From Dasypus novemcinctus (Eukaryota > Chordata > Mammalia > Cingulata > Dasypodidae), in NCBI RefSeq assembly GCF_030445035.2, contig NC_092216.1:12153405-12217404 (forward strand): a DNA stretch of 64,000 nt. Reading direction: 5' to 3'. Shown in pieces: positions 35,334 through 46,894 of this stretch. The notes under the pieces were generated by a model. The model saw only the letters and a list, made by a program, of their open reading frames with translations, had not been told where the DNA came from and made no database searches. A program made the position numbers and the translations under genes. The number at the start of each line of letters is the position of its first letter. Position 1 is the stretch's first letter.

Positions 35334-35534
35334 CTACAGTATTATACATAATGTCATTTCAAAGAATTACAATGAACAAGTAACCTGGGAATTTCTATGT
35401 ATAATATTAATGTTTAAAATACTCATTATATATCCACTGTCTCCAACTTTACTTGGTATTCACTCCCATGACTTTCTAATGCTACTCTGCTTCTACTTCT
35501 GCTTTCATTTAGCTCTTACAACTGCTACCAAAAT

Positions 35535-35765
35535 GGTATCATGGAAGAGAATGTGGCTCAAGCAGTTGAGCCTCTGGCTTCCACATGGGAGTTCCAGGTT
35601 CAGTTTCCGGTGCCTCCTGAGAAAACAAAAACAAACAACAAGGAAAACAAATGAAAAAAACAACTCAGGGAAGCCTATGTGTCTCAGTGGTTGAGCACCA
35701 GCCTCCTACATAAGAGATCCCAGGTTCTATGGCCGGTACCTCAAAAAAAAAAAAAAAAAAAAATT
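35535..35765 (+). mobile_element. two short tRNA-derived SINEs
   Basis: Heads ATGTGGCTCAAGCAGTTGAG and TGTGTCTCAGTGGTTGAGC, with GGTTCAGTTTCC and GGTTCTATGGCC as B-box regions. The second ends in a pure A run of about 20 bases (35743-35762). They sit in a TAB3 relic intron. Confidence 0.75.
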
Positions 35766-36418
35766 TATGACATATACATCCATCTTGTTCTGACAAACAT
35801 AGTTTCCAATATTCTCTTTAGCTAAAGCTACATGTATTTTAAATAGACTCAATACCAGCCACAATTGAATTACAATAATAGTTTCTTCTTAAATTTTGAA
35901 ACAAATTATCAGATATCTTTTAAGAATCTGAACAGACTTTTCAAAAATAAACTCTTCTGTATATTTGGTTAGGCCTATTATTAACTAATCTAACAATGTT
36001 CTTCATCATTAATTCTACTCCTTACAAATATATGATTTATAAGTATAATTACTCAAAAAGATCCACATTCTTTCATCTCGATGAATATTAATCTTCCCTC
36101 TAAGTATCTACATTTTCCTTTTCTGTAATCCATACTTTTGAAAATATATATTTAGCCTAATTTTTCCTCATTTTTCTTAAGTATTTTTTGATCTTTTCTT
36201 GTTGACATTTTCAAAAGTAAAATGTAGATGACTGTATAGATGTTTCTGCAGATGACTTGGAAGCATTAACCTTATTCTTAATAGCAACACTATTATTCAG
36301 TTTTTAATAACCTGAACACTGACTGAAAACTAAATAGCTAATTTAAATTACTTTATTTTGAATAGGAAATTGCCACCTCAAAACAAAGGTTGAGTTTCAT
36401 TAAACAGCTAAATTTTAC
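35766..36418. other. TAB3 relic intron
   Basis: AT-rich intron DNA between the two TAB3 exons; nothing else seen. Confidence 0.5.
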
Positions 36419-37814
36419 CTTGTGTATAGGTATAGTCCTTAGATCCAGCACTAGAACTCCTCTGATATTTATCATTTCCCTTTTCTTCCCCAGAGCGTGG
36501 TGTTACTGAAATGGGCTGAACAGGTTCTGTTATGCAGAATGCTCTTCTTGATCCACTTAATTTAAGAAATTTTGAGCCATGGTTTGGCCTACAGTAATTT
36601 TAAAAACTGTAGTTGACCCTGGTTTTACCCAAGGAGATGGTGACGGAACAGATGGAGGTCCAGTTGGCTTTGCATACATAGTGTACAAAGGATTAACACT
36701 AAAAGGAGGTTTTGGTTGACTAGATACTCCTCTTGAAAGAGAACCTGAAAGTGCTATGATAGCTGTTTACCATGGGAGCTGATTTCGTGAAAATGGTTGA
36801 TAACTGATGGGTTATCCTAGTAATTGCTCTCCCAGTTCTCTGAGAGGGCTCAATTGTGATTTCTATCTTCTTGATGGACTTGTTTTGATAAGCTAGATGC
36901 TGGGTATGGGAGATAGGCTACTGGTTGATTTCTCTGTTTCTGATAGCTAGGCAGTCCTTGTTGATATGGATGGGATAGAGTAATTGAAGGACCAGTTGGC
37001 ATAAAAACATGGGAACTTGGGTGGTCCAACTGGGAAGGTTGCACCAGATGCTGTGGAGAGCTGAAGGATGAGGACACTGAGAAGGAGGTGGTGACTGATA
37101 AGGAGATGGAGGTGTTGTTTGGGAGAATACTGAGAAATTGATAATTCTGCTGATATTGATAAAAAGGTAAAGGATACTGACCACAATTAGGAACTGGGCC
37201 CTGTGTCGAAGGCCACCATATCATACTCTGAGCAGTATGTCTTTCTAAGGAGCTCTGGGATATCTGTCTAATATCAACAGAACCAGGAGACATATGCATA
37301 TTGTTTGGAATTTGTGGAATAATTTGTAAATCCCTTCCAACAGTCTGTACAGTGGGGTGGTTTGGAGATACTGTAACAGTAATTGGATGTACTCCACACT
37401 AGGTATATGCATATATGCAGGAATTGTTGCCAGTGGTGGTAAAGACACTTTCATAGCAGAAGGACTCATTCTTGTTTGCATGGAAGATGGCTGTTGAGGT
37501 GGCTGTGGAAGAGAAGCAACTGCAATTTGTCCTATTCGTTCGTTTTTTAAAAAAATGATTGACTTCGAGACTAGCAGCCAAAATAGTTGGGGATGAGGAC
37601 AGTTCCTAAACTAAATGTATCAGTTGCTTACCTGCAGAAGGCTATGCATTAATATATCCTTCACTTGAGCTATGTACAAATGACTGACTACCACTAAGTT
37701 AAGCCCCATCTCCAGAGTCATCTGGGCTACAGTACTCTATATACAGGCATTTGCTACTCCTGGGAAAGGGAATGGCAAAAGTCATCAAGATTGTTATTAT
37801 TCTGGAGACAAAAT
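36419..37814 (-). pseudogene. TAB3 (Y-linked relic): TAB3 large central exon, several stops and shifts
   Basis: From the acceptor TTCTTCTACAG the minus strand follows TAB3: the end of the CUE domain (NNNLDD..CHSLSQE), then GKQLIHLVQ, PPQQPSSMQTRMSPSAM, SSPQHLVQPSQLDHPSSHVF, HPYQQG.PSYQKQ, then KKIEITIEPSQR-like and SVNPLYTMY-like segments. It ends at a TACACAAG/GTAAAA donor. In-frame stops occur near 37760, 37700 and 37640, and several frame changes follow, so only pieces are open (for example 37299-36850). Length and order match the large proline/serine/glutamine-rich exon of the family. Confidence 0.9.
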
Positions 37815-38149
37815 CTGTAGAAGAAACACTGACAAAATGCCTTGTGTGAGAGTTATGCAGATTTAGTTGTCACACAGCAAATATTGTATTATGCTTTAGA
37901 GACCTTAATTTTAAAAAGGAGGTCCAAAAGGATTCACATTATTTTACAAACACTTAGCTCACACTTCTAGAACTTTGATGCTGCAACAGAAATATAAAAA
38001 TAGGCACATGGACATGGTTTCTCAATCCCAAGTTTTCTCACTCCAAATGTCAGACTCATTTTACACTTGCTACATCTCAAGAATTAATGTAGTAATCTAT
38101 GATTTGTGGTAACTGTTACATTGCATAAGTAACATACATCCCTTATTTT
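37815..38149. other. TAB3 relic intron
   Basis: Intronic sequence between the start exon and the central exon; nothing identified. Confidence 0.5.
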
Positions 38150-38665
38150 TTTGTCTTTATTTTTTTAATGTTACATTCAAAGAATATGAGGTCCCCATAT
38201 GCCCCCCACCTCCTTCACCCCACTCTTCCCCCCATAACAACAACCTCCTTCATCATCATGAGACATTCATTGCACTTGGCGAATACATCTCTGAGCACCG
38301 CTGCACCTCATGGTCAATGGTCCACACTATAGCCCACACTCTCCCACATTCCACCCAGTGGGCTATGGGAGGATATACAATGTCTGGTAACTGTCCCTGC
38401 AGCACCACCCAGGACAACTCCAAGTCCTGAAAATGCCCCCACATCACATCTCTTCCTCCTACCCCCTAGCCCCAGCAGCCACAATGGCCAATTTCTCTAC
38501 ACCAATGCCATATTTTCTTCAATTACTAATCACAATAGTTCATGAATAGAATATCAGTAAGTCCACTCTAATCCATACTCTATTCCTCCATCCTGTGGAC
38601 CTTGGAATGGTTGTGTCCACTCCACATCTACATCAAGAGGGGGCTTATTTTCCACATGGATGATG
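38150..38665 (-). mobile_element. L1 3' UTR copy
   Basis: C-rich, antisense. TGTCTGGTAACTGTCCCTGC, ACCACCCAGGACAACTCCAAG and the following segment are a close inverted match to 56345-56770. It is a 3' end of the same L1 subfamily. Confidence 0.75.
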
Positions 38666-38884
38666 GATGCAATTCTACTGCTTTCAGTTGTAGGCATTCT
38701 CATACATCCTTTATATTTAAAATTGGCAAACGTGGAATTTACTATTAAGGTTCCAAAAGATACTGAAATCACAAAAGAGCAAAGCATTAAAATGAAACCC
38801 CTAAAAAGTCAAAACAATCAAAATTCTAAAGCAACATATACTTCTTAGAAAACATTTATCCCAACATAATTTTAACTGCATGCA

Positions 38885-39262
38885 CTTGTGATCATTAGGC
38901 TAATGTGTCAACTTGGACAGGTAATGGTGGACACTTTATGGACTTTAGTAATCAGTGAATTGATGGCATAGGTGGCTGATTATATCTACAATCATCTAAG
39001 GAGATTGTCATCCACCAATCAGCGGAAGGCCTTAAACAGGGAAGTCATTTCAGCATTTGGAGAGAGAATTCCCATCTCTACTTCAGACAGTGTGCCCTGG
39101 GAACCATCATGGACCTTCATCCCAGTCCCTGGTTTGTGGCCGGCCCTACAGAATTTGGACCTTTGAAACCCAGGGTGCCATGAGATAATTTTATAAAATC
39201 TCATACTATTTACAGGTATCCCTTATTAGTGCTGTTTCCCTAGAGAACCCTGACTAATACAG
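38885..39262 (+). mobile_element. MaLR-type LTR (MLT1-like)
   Basis: GTGATCATTAGGCTAATGTG and CAACTTGGACAGGTAATGG at the start, CCACCAATCAG...AGGCCTTAAA in the middle and GAGAACCCTGACTAATACAG at the end are typical of old mammalian MaLR LTRs. A related copy in the other direction is at 50336-50775. Confidence 0.7.
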
Positions 39263-40674
39263 CAACCTTATGATAGATTTGTGCTAAAGGAAAAATCAGC
39301 AAAAAACAAGTCTATATTGGAAGTATGGTCTTACAATGTAGCCAAAAAATTGATCTTTATTATTCTAATAGAAGTCTTTTGTACTCCCAATATTCAAACA
39401 TTTTTTCCACTAAAAAGTATCTTAGTATACTTTCAAAAACATTTATTGTTTTGAATTTTTTACATATCCACAGAAATATTATAAGTACTATTAAACAAAT
39501 ATAAAATTTCATAATTCCATACAACAAAATTCAGACTAATTCTCTTTTTAAAAATCTAGAGGCCTTATAAGTTTTCCACTAAAACACAGAATTGTGAATT
39601 ATTTTTAAATGTATATTATTTGTCTTTATAATAATTTACTTAAGTTTTTCTACTATCATGTCTTTTCCTGTTACTCCTATATATCCAAAAACAAACATTA
39701 CATATTACCTATCTATTACACTATATTTTAGATAAGGATTAAAGAAAATATTCAGCATTGACTAGGAAAGAATCAAGTCAGATAAAATTAAAACACAACA
39801 TTCATTACAGTAAGCACTGGAGTGCCTTTGAGATCAACAATTCCAACTCATTTCAAATTTAGAGATGAGGAAAGACAAATCTGGAAAGTTACATGGCTTA
39901 ACGATAAGCACTAAACTTAGTGAAGCCCAGTGATCTTTCATTAAAACAGTGATTTCAAGGGAGTGGATATTAGGGTAAGAGTAAATTGCTATATTTGAGA
40001 AAGTAAATAAGTCAAGCAGAATTTTGTAAAATATGTTCTATGAAAGCTAAAGAATTAACTTTGTCACAACTTCATAAATAATTTCTATACTTTCCTCATA
40101 TAAAACTTGGGAAATAAAATTTACACAACTTTTACAACACTTTCTGAGTAGGAAAACATACTTGTTAAAATTTAAGAAGGAGTACCATAAATCAAGAATA
40201 TGGCTTTTTCCATCCCATTTAAAAAGCATGCTAATAAAGGGGAAACGGTGGGTATTAAGTGAAAATTTGGTTCAAAGGATTCACTTGTTTGTCAACTAGA
40301 AAGTGTCTCTGACAGATATCCAAAGGAAATCAAAATTGGTAAGGAAATATTAAATTTGAGAGTTTCATTTGAAAACTATATTTTGAAGGTATTACTATGT
40401 AAGATATTGACCAACAGTCCTATATTTAATGTTTTCTACACTGAATTGAATGGCTTATTAGTATCCAATAAGGCAAAGTTTAAATCTGTCAGCCTTTTCA
40501 ACTTGTTATAACATATATTTTCCTATCAAAAAAATTTAACTAAAAATGTAAGCTATTTAAGTACTATCAGTGGTATAAAAAGAATAGAATCAGAATAGAT
40601 TTTAGTGCTATAACTGACTGCTAAATTTACAAGGGAAAGACTGTACAACTAACTATCCATCAATTTTAAAAGTG
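39263..40674. other. TAB3 relic intron, AT-rich
   Basis: About 1.4 kb with no exon or repeat I can identify. Confidence 0.45.
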
Positions 40675-40937
40675 GATAAGGGGAGTAGATGTGGCTCAAG
40701 CAATTGAACTCCCACATCCCACAAAGGAGGTTCCACATTCTGTTTCCAGTGCCTCCTGAAAAAACAAAAACCAAACAACAAACGAAACAAACAAAAACAA
40801 CAACAAAGGGAAGCTGATGTGACTCAGTGCTTGAGAGCCATCTTCTCACATATGAGGTCCTGGGTTTAATCTCCAGCCCTGGGAATGGAGTGGCATAGCA
40901 CGGCATGGCATGGATGAAATAAAATAAATGAAAAATA

Positions 40938-40984
<47 letters not shown>

Positions 40985-40990
40985 AACATA
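40675..40990 (+). mobile_element. two short SINEs ending in a TAAA repeat
   Basis: GTAGATGTGGCTCAAGCAAT and AGCTGATGTGACTCAGTGC heads with B-box-like segments. The second continues into a regular (AAAT)n stretch at about 40935-40985, which can be polymorphic. Confidence 0.7.
40935..40985. repeat. (AAAT)n microsatellite
   Basis: About twelve tandem AAAT units in the tail of a SINE. Confidence 0.95.
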
Positions 40991-41044
40991 TAAAGAATTT
41001 ATGAAGAAATTTAAAGAAATCAAATTGTTTAGTTGGACAAAGAG

Positions 41045-41190
41045 TTCAGTCATGATGATGGGAATGAGTGTTGTTGGGGGGGAGAGGGGGGTGGGGGGGT
41101 GGGGTTGAATGGGACCTCACATATATATTTTTAATGTAATATTATTACAAAGTCAATAAAAAAAAAAGTGAAAAAAAAAAAAAAAAAGAA
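41045..41190 (+). mobile_element. L1 3' terminus
   Basis: A G-rich stretch (GTTGTTGGGGGGGAGAGGGG) is followed by GGGACCTCACATATATATTT and a long A-rich tail. It parallels the ends at 56700-56785 and, inverted, at 38160-38220. Confidence 0.6.
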
Positions 41191-41994
41191 AGAGATTCAG
41201 AGTCTTAAAAATGATCCTGATTTGAGAAACAACCCAGAGAGAGGCCTTAGACTTGAGTATTAAATGTAAAGTACTTAATAGTATATACTTTTCTGGAAAC
41301 AAGCTATCCAGAGCCAATTGTTGGTAAGAAAAAAAAGAAGAAAAACAACACAATAGGTGTTTTTTCTTTTTTACTGTATTTCATATAGCAAGTTTCAACA
41401 AATGTTCACTGAGTTAAATTTCAAGTTCCAGTCCTCTAGTTGAGAGAAGACTCTGGGCATGCAATGAAGAGCTAAATAATAAAAACACACAATAGCAGAG
41501 CACAGTGGGGTCCCAAGATAGATAAGGAGATAATTGATAAGATAGTAGTTTAACTAAGAATCCCACTCTTTCTTGGTCTCACTCCAATGGAAGCTACCTT
41601 TGCTCTTATAGAGACAAAATGGAGCTAAAGTAGATTCAGTCTAGGAAAAAGAAGCAGGCTAACACAAAAATCTTAAGTGCAAAGGTTTCAACCTAGTAGA
41701 AGGGCTTGCAAACAAGGGAAGCACCTTTGTTACCACCATTATTCCATGAATCCCTACTATAGGTTAACCTCACCTAAATATAGATTTAGGCTATATTCTT
41801 ACTATGTATATGAGGAAAATCAGTGGGCAGGGTAGAAATACTGTTTCCAAAATTCTATGAAGGACTTCAATAAAGGGAGAGTTAAACCTGTTCCTCGGTT
41901 GCCCCTTTCTTTAGTGGATGGTTATATTACATTTTCGAGATGAATTATTTCAGTGGAAGGTTTGGCAGTTTGATATTATTTATGAATTCTAAAA
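41191..41994. other. TAB3 relic intron
   Basis: No feature recognised. Confidence 0.4.
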
Positions 41995-42600
41995 AAAGAT
42001 GTTTGCAAACTGGTCTGTTCCTCTGGGTGTGATACCCCTTGACTGTATTAAATTCAAAGGTTTTTATGTTTACTTGATTATGTTAAAATTAGGGCTTTGA
42101 TTTAACAAGGTCATTAGGGGTTGGTCAAGGTTCAGTCCCCGCCCCCTTTGTGGGCTATAGAAATGGACATTCAGTCAAGACACACACAAGAAGATACACA
42201 GAACAAAGAGAGCTCCATAGACATAGAAGAGAGAACTTGTCAGCTATGATCCTTCATTCGTGGGACAAGAGATGAGCCATTCACCTGACAGTTTACAACT
42301 GACCTTGTGAAGAGAACAAAGCAGGTGAGCCCAGAAATCTATGAACTCTCCAGCCTACAACTGAGATAAGAAGAAGCTGGGCCCATGGTGCTTTAAGAAG
42401 AGAAAGGCTGAACCCTCACAGATGTCCCATGCCATCTTGCTTCAATGCATGGCAATAGACCTTGGAAAAGGAAGTAAACTTGAGTTGGACTCTTTAGGGC
42501 CTCATGACTGTAAGCTTCCACCCCAAATAAATACCCTTTATAAAAGCCAACAGAGTTCTGGTGCTTTCCATCAGCACCCCTTTGGCTAATATAGAAATAA
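41995..42600 (+). mobile_element. non-autonomous LTR-like repeat, copy 1
   Basis: TTAGGGCTTTGATTTAAC, GAGCCATTCACCTGACAGTTT and the end ACCCCAAATAAATACCCTTT...CAGCACCCCTTTGGCTAATA recur, inverted, at 48857-49480. The AATAAA near the end suggests an LTR. The family is not identified. Confidence 0.55.
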
Positions 42601-42930
42601 TAAGACAAATGGAATGTGATTAAACTTTATTTTAGATCTTATACTTCTTTAAAATGTTTGATAAGTAGAAGGACAGCAACAACAAAAAACTAACAGAAAA
42701 TGCACAGATTTTAAAAACAAAGCTGACTTGAAACATCTATATTATAATGTTTGAGATTCAAAATCCAACTCTAAGAATTTGGGGACTGACTACAAAATCT
42801 ACCCCCAAATTTCTCTGCATGTTTTCCCCATATAAGAATTTACCTGATTTCTAGACATCAAAAAAGAAAGCCACTTATAAGGAACACTATAAATCACTAT
42901 TACTAATATAACTAGATAATCTACCAATAC

Positions 42931-43028
42931 TATGCATCATCACACCACATCCTCTGGAATCTCTAGGAAACACTGCTGGAGATCATGAAAAATCTCAGTA
43001 TCAAGGTGTGGACTGCTTTGTGCCATAC
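42931..43028 (-). pseudogene. TAB3 (Y-linked relic): TAB3 start exon with tandem stop codons
   Basis: After acceptor TTTTGCTCAG the exon has the ATG at 43026-43024 and reads MAQSSPHLDTEIFHDLQQ, then FLEIPEDVV, the beginning of TAB3 and its ubiquitin-binding CUE domain. Two TGA codons in a row (42942-42937) follow residue 28. A possible donor GTATTG lies at 42930. The start context is kept but no full protein can follow. Confidence 0.9.
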
Positions 43029-43244
43029 CTGAGCAAAAGATGATGGAGTTTCTCTTAGAGAATGGATGTTAGCAGTCCTTCCAATACCAATGTTCTTCCA
43101 ATAACTTAGTCACTTAATTTTAATAACATTAATTTAAATAACTTAAAATTAATATATGCAATTCCAAAGTTGGAAAACTGACAAACTCAACTTAGCCAGA
43201 GAATTTTCTGATGTAACACAGCCAATGAATGGTTTTAAAACAAA

Positions 43245-43625
43245 CACAGGGAAGTGGATGTGGCTCAAGCAGTTGGACACCGGCCTACTATATGGAGGCC
43301 CTGGGTTTGGTCCCAGGGTGTCCTAAAGATGATGAACTAGACAGAGTTGATGCATCAGACTGGTGCTGTGAGCTGACATAACAAGATGATGCAATGAGAT
43401 GACTAAATGATGAGATACAGCAAGGATACACAATGAGAGACACAACAAGCAGAGAGCAGAAATGGCTAAAGTGATTGGGTGCTTCCCTCCCTCACGGGAG
43501 GTCCCTGGTTTAGTTCCTGGTGCACCTAAAAATTAGAGGAGCACAAAAGGAAGAGATCCAGAGAGCAGACAGTGAGCACAAACAATGCAGTTGGGGGAGA
43601 AATGAAAAAAAGAAATCTTTAAAAA
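43245..43625 (+). mobile_element. two short tRNA-derived SINEs
   Basis: GGGAAGTGGATGTGGCTCAAG and GCAGAGAGCAGAAATGGCTAA heads, followed by GGGTTTGGTCCC and TGGTTTAGTTCC B-box-like motifs. A poly(A)-rich end lies near 43600-43625. Confidence 0.7.
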
Positions 43626-43639
43626 TTAAAACCTCAACA

Positions 43640-44315
43640 CTGAGTCAGTACGGAAAATATGAGCCAAATGTACACTATGGACATGGTAACAATCAGATGA
43701 TATTATTTTATCTGTATCAAATGATATACCACATTGTGGTGTGTTGATGGAGGGATGTTTGGGAATTCTGCACATGTGCATGATTGTTTTAGAAGTTTAC
43801 CACTCCTGTCATAAAACAATATATTTAAAAAATAATACTAGGGTGGGTTGGGGAAAAACACACCAAATAAGATAAGGACAATGATTAGTAGTAAGATTTT
43901 GACAGTGTTCTTTCATACTTTGTAACACACGTCTCATGACAATGCAAGGTGTTGGTGGAGGGCTGATGTATGGGACCCCTGTATGATGTTATGCATGTTT
44001 GCTTTGTAAGTTCACAACTTTCAGTATACTCTTAATTTTTTATGTATGTTCATATATAAATGATATAAAGATAATAACAATCGGATTGATTAGGGGAAAA
44101 CTGCTTTGTTTAGTAGTAATATTTTGACAATACTCTAATCATTAGTTTAAAAAGATTAAAAACAATGCAAGTTATTGGTGGTAGGATGAGATGTTATATG
44201 TTTGATGTCATATATGTTTGGTTTGTAACTTCACAACTATTATACACTTATTGTTTCTGTATGTTATATATGAGTGATATATTTCAATAAATTGAAAAAA
44301 ATAAAAAATTAAAAA
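43640..44315 (+). repeat. three diverged ~220 bp units of an L1-like 3' UTR
   Basis: Phrases such as GCAAGGTGTTGGTGGAGGG / GCAAGTTATTGGTGGTAGG, TATGTTTGGTTTGTAACTTCACAAC / CATGTTTGCTTTGTAAGTTCACAAC and a following TATATGAGTGATAT recur at about 43650-43840, 43860-44080 and 44085-44300. It ends in AATAAATTGAAAAAAATAAA. Either tandem duplication or a repeated 3' UTR design would explain it. Confidence 0.6.
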
Positions 44316-44344
44316 AATTAAAACCTCAAGCATACTTCAGTGCT

Positions 44345-44432
44345 AAAAGAAGGAGCAAAAGTAGAAGAGGAGGAAAAGGAAAAAGAGGGAAAGGAGGAGA
44401 ATGAGCAGAAGGAGATGGAGAGAAGGAGCTAG
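44345..44432 (+). repeat. polypurine tract
   Basis: Almost 90 bases of A and G with only a few pyrimidines (for example GAAGAGGAGGAAAAGGAAAA). Such tracts can adopt triplex-type structures; no gene role is visible. Confidence 0.8.
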
Positions 44433-44940
44433 ATTCAAATACAAAATAGTTTGATTTTGTATCTTGTATTTTTTTAGAAATACTATTTAAACTTATGCTT
44501 ACCTAAAGCTTTTAACAATACTTTCTAAAGCAAAGTAATAATTTTGATGTCTGAAATAATAAAATCTTTTAAGAAATAAGGCTTAACCACAAAACTCATT
44601 TGTCCTGTTTGCCTTGCATATATTTGTGTTTTGAAACTTCAAAAAGACTTGAATTTGAAATATGACTAAAGGAAACAACAAAGTATAAATGAAATATCTA
44701 GACAAACAAAATGGTATTGTACAATCCTTTCTTTTCAAAGAAGTTAGTGCCTTATCATTAGCCAGAACTCCCTAGCTAGGCTCTCAGCTAAATGTGATGC
44801 ATTAGCAGAAATACTAAGATGGCACAGTTTGGGGATACAGTTGAGTGGAAAAAAGTGACCCCCAAAATCACTGGCATTAGTCAAGTTAATCACTCATATA
44901 TATAAGGCATACCCAGAAGCAATAATTATGCATCATTTAT

Positions 44941-45500
44941 TGTCGGAGTCGTGGACCAGAAAGGTATCGGGAATGAAAGACAAAGAGAGATTGGGATCAG
45001 GGGATCTGAGAGCATTGGAGCCTCAAGCTCATCAAACACATTTATTAATCTCAGGGGATTCTTTATATACCCCAAGCAATCGTGAGAACCAGCAACTATC
45101 CTAGCTAACTATTCCCATTACCTCAACCTGTGTAACACAATGGATCAAAATCTACGATTATAATTCAAAGTACAAAATTTCAATGTTCTATTATATTGTT
45201 GAGAAAGCATACCCATAAATCTTGTTGCCCAGGTTGTCCTGTTCTACGAAGTCCTCGTTCCACCTCAGTCTACACATCCCCTTGCTAGATTTACGACCTG
45301 CATGTATAGCTATGGAGACAGCATGACTCAGTGGTCAAGGAAGTAACTTGCTTCCATGGAAACAACATGCCTTTGTTTCCCACATTCTCTCAAGTGGGAA
45401 TATCAAAGATCAAGTAACCAGTCCAGTTCTTAATCTGTATTTCCCAAATTTTAAAAGGAGGAAAACATGTGGATCATACAACCCCATAATATTTCCTGCA
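44941..45500 (-). mobile_element. solo LTR, betaretrovirus-like
   Basis: On the minus strand the block begins TGCAGGAAATATTATGGGG and ends GTCCACGACTCCGACA, so it has TG...CA ends and a length of about 560 bp. It contains a TATATAAAG (45069-45061) and AATAAA (45046-45041) 14 bases apart, the same compact layout as the provirus. I see no clear flanking duplication, so the ends are provisional. Confidence 0.6.
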
Positions 45501-45865
45501 GTGACCATTCACTAGATATTCAAACTGCTTTGAATATTTGAATCACTCATTTTAAAGAATGAGATGCAAGTATCTCTATCTTTATAGGATGCTTGTAAAC
45601 TGTAAAAGACACTCCCCTGAACAATGCACAAAAGAAAGGCTCATTGATATAACCTCTATCCAGACACCCAGATTCCCAACCTTTGAACTTTGTCACATTT
45701 ATTACAACATTCTATTTTCCAAACATTTAAGAGTAGCATCACACTCATGTAATACATGTTTCCAGATACATTTCATGTATTTCTCTCTCTCTCTCACTGC
45801 AGCATCTCCTGGCCTACAGAATCTGCTCATTTAATCATCTGCTTACTGCAATGGATGCAGCATCT
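45501..45865. other. no gene recognised
   Basis: Includes a short CT repeat near 45781-45797; nothing else seen. Confidence 0.4.
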
Positions 45866-45869
45866 AGCT

Positions 45870-45982
45870 CCTTGTGGTGGGTTTGGGGTCTGCTTGTCTT
45901 CTTTAGGAGGCACCAGGACCAAAACCCAGGACTTCCATGTGTTAGGCGGGTGCCACATCCACTTGCAGATCCAATTACTTTT
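45870..45982 (-). mobile_element. short SINE, antisense
   Basis: CTTTAGGAGGCACCAGGACC ... GTGTTAGGCGGGTGCCACATCC is the antisense of the short tRNA SINE. The next SINE is inserted in or beside it. Confidence 0.55.
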
Positions 45983-46384
45983 TTTTTTAAGATTTATTTA
46001 TTTCTTTCCCTCCCCTCCCCCAACCCCCTTATTTGTTCTCTGCGTCTATTTACTGCGTCTTCTTGTCCACTTCTGTTGTTGTCAGCCGCAAGGAATCTGT
46101 TTCTTTTTTTGTTGCGTCATCTGTTGTGTCAGCTCTCTATGTGGGTGTCAACATTCTTAAGTAGGCTGCACTTTATTTTGCGCTGGGCGGCTCTCCTTAC
46201 AGGGCGCACTACTTGCCCGTGGGGCACCCCTACGCGAGGGCACCCCTGTGTGGCAGGGCACTCCTTGTGCGCATCAGCACTGCGCATGGGCCAGCTCCAC
46301 ACGGGTCAAGGAGGCCCAGGGTTTGAACCGCGGACCTTTCATGTAGTAGACGGACGCCCCAACCACTGGGCCAAGTCCGCGACC
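45983..46384 (-). mobile_element. DAS-type SINE
   Basis: Antisense full-length copy flanked by CCAATTACTTTT at 45971-45982 and 46385-46396. Body and head match the other copies. Confidence 0.93.
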
Positions 46385-46429
46385 CCAATTACTTTTAATT
46401 ATCATTGTCTCCTCCATCCACTCAGCATC

Positions 46430-46790
46430 TTTTTAATTGTGTAACATATATACTACCTAAAAACTCAAATCTCAACCACTTTTAAATATACAAGGGATAT
46501 TAGTTACATTTGTAATGTTATGATATCATCATCAAATATTTAAACTTTTCCATCACCCCAGACAGAAACCCTGCACCTATTATGCATTAACTCTCCTCTC
46601 ATCCCACTTATGTAATGTCTAATCTACTTTTTGTCTCTATAAATTTGCATATTTACGTATTTCACATAAATGGAATCATACATTTGTCCTACTGTGTCTA
46701 TACCTTATTTCACTCAGCATGATGTCTCCAGGGTTCATCCATGCTGTAGCATTCATTAGAACTTCATTCAGCTTCGGTCTACTAGGCCCC
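46430..46790 (-). mobile_element. L1 3' UTR, antisense
   Basis: TTTCACTCAGCATGATGTCTCCAGGGTTCATCCATGCTGTAGC is the familiar antisense of an old L1 3' end. The C-rich start near 46550 also fits. Confidence 0.65.
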
Positions 46791-46894
46791 ATTCCCCAGC
46801 ACTTTGCTGGTGTTGAAAGATTACCCAAGCCACCTTTCCATATAGTCCGGAAGACGAAACCTAAGTGCCCTCCCCAATTGCACATCCTCCCTCT

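Larger units (their letters stand above)
35173..43028 (-). pseudogene. TAB3 (Y-linked relic): TAB3 pseudogene, probable Y-linked relic
   Basis: TAB3 is the adaptor that links polyubiquitin to the TAK1 kinase in NF-kB signalling. Three exons in gene order on the minus strand are recognisable, separated by introns, so this is not a processed copy. The start exon is at 43028-42931, the large central exon at 37814-36419 and the coiled-coil exon at 35333-35173. Splice sites are largely intact, but stops and frameshifts destroy the coding frame from the N-terminal CUE domain on. The 3' exons, including the zinc finger, are not found within the window. A CpG island lies 4 kb upstream. TAB3 is X-linked in placentals; this copy beside UTY and amelogenin is most simply its Y gametologue. 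Confidence 0.88.

Noticed and set aside
34954-35349. 131-residue standalone gene
   Set aside because: It is the TAB3 coiled-coil exon read past its GTAAGT donor into the intron.
36419-43028. Processed retrocopy of TAB3
   Set aside because: Exons are separated by introns with splice signals, so the copy is not reverse-transcribed.
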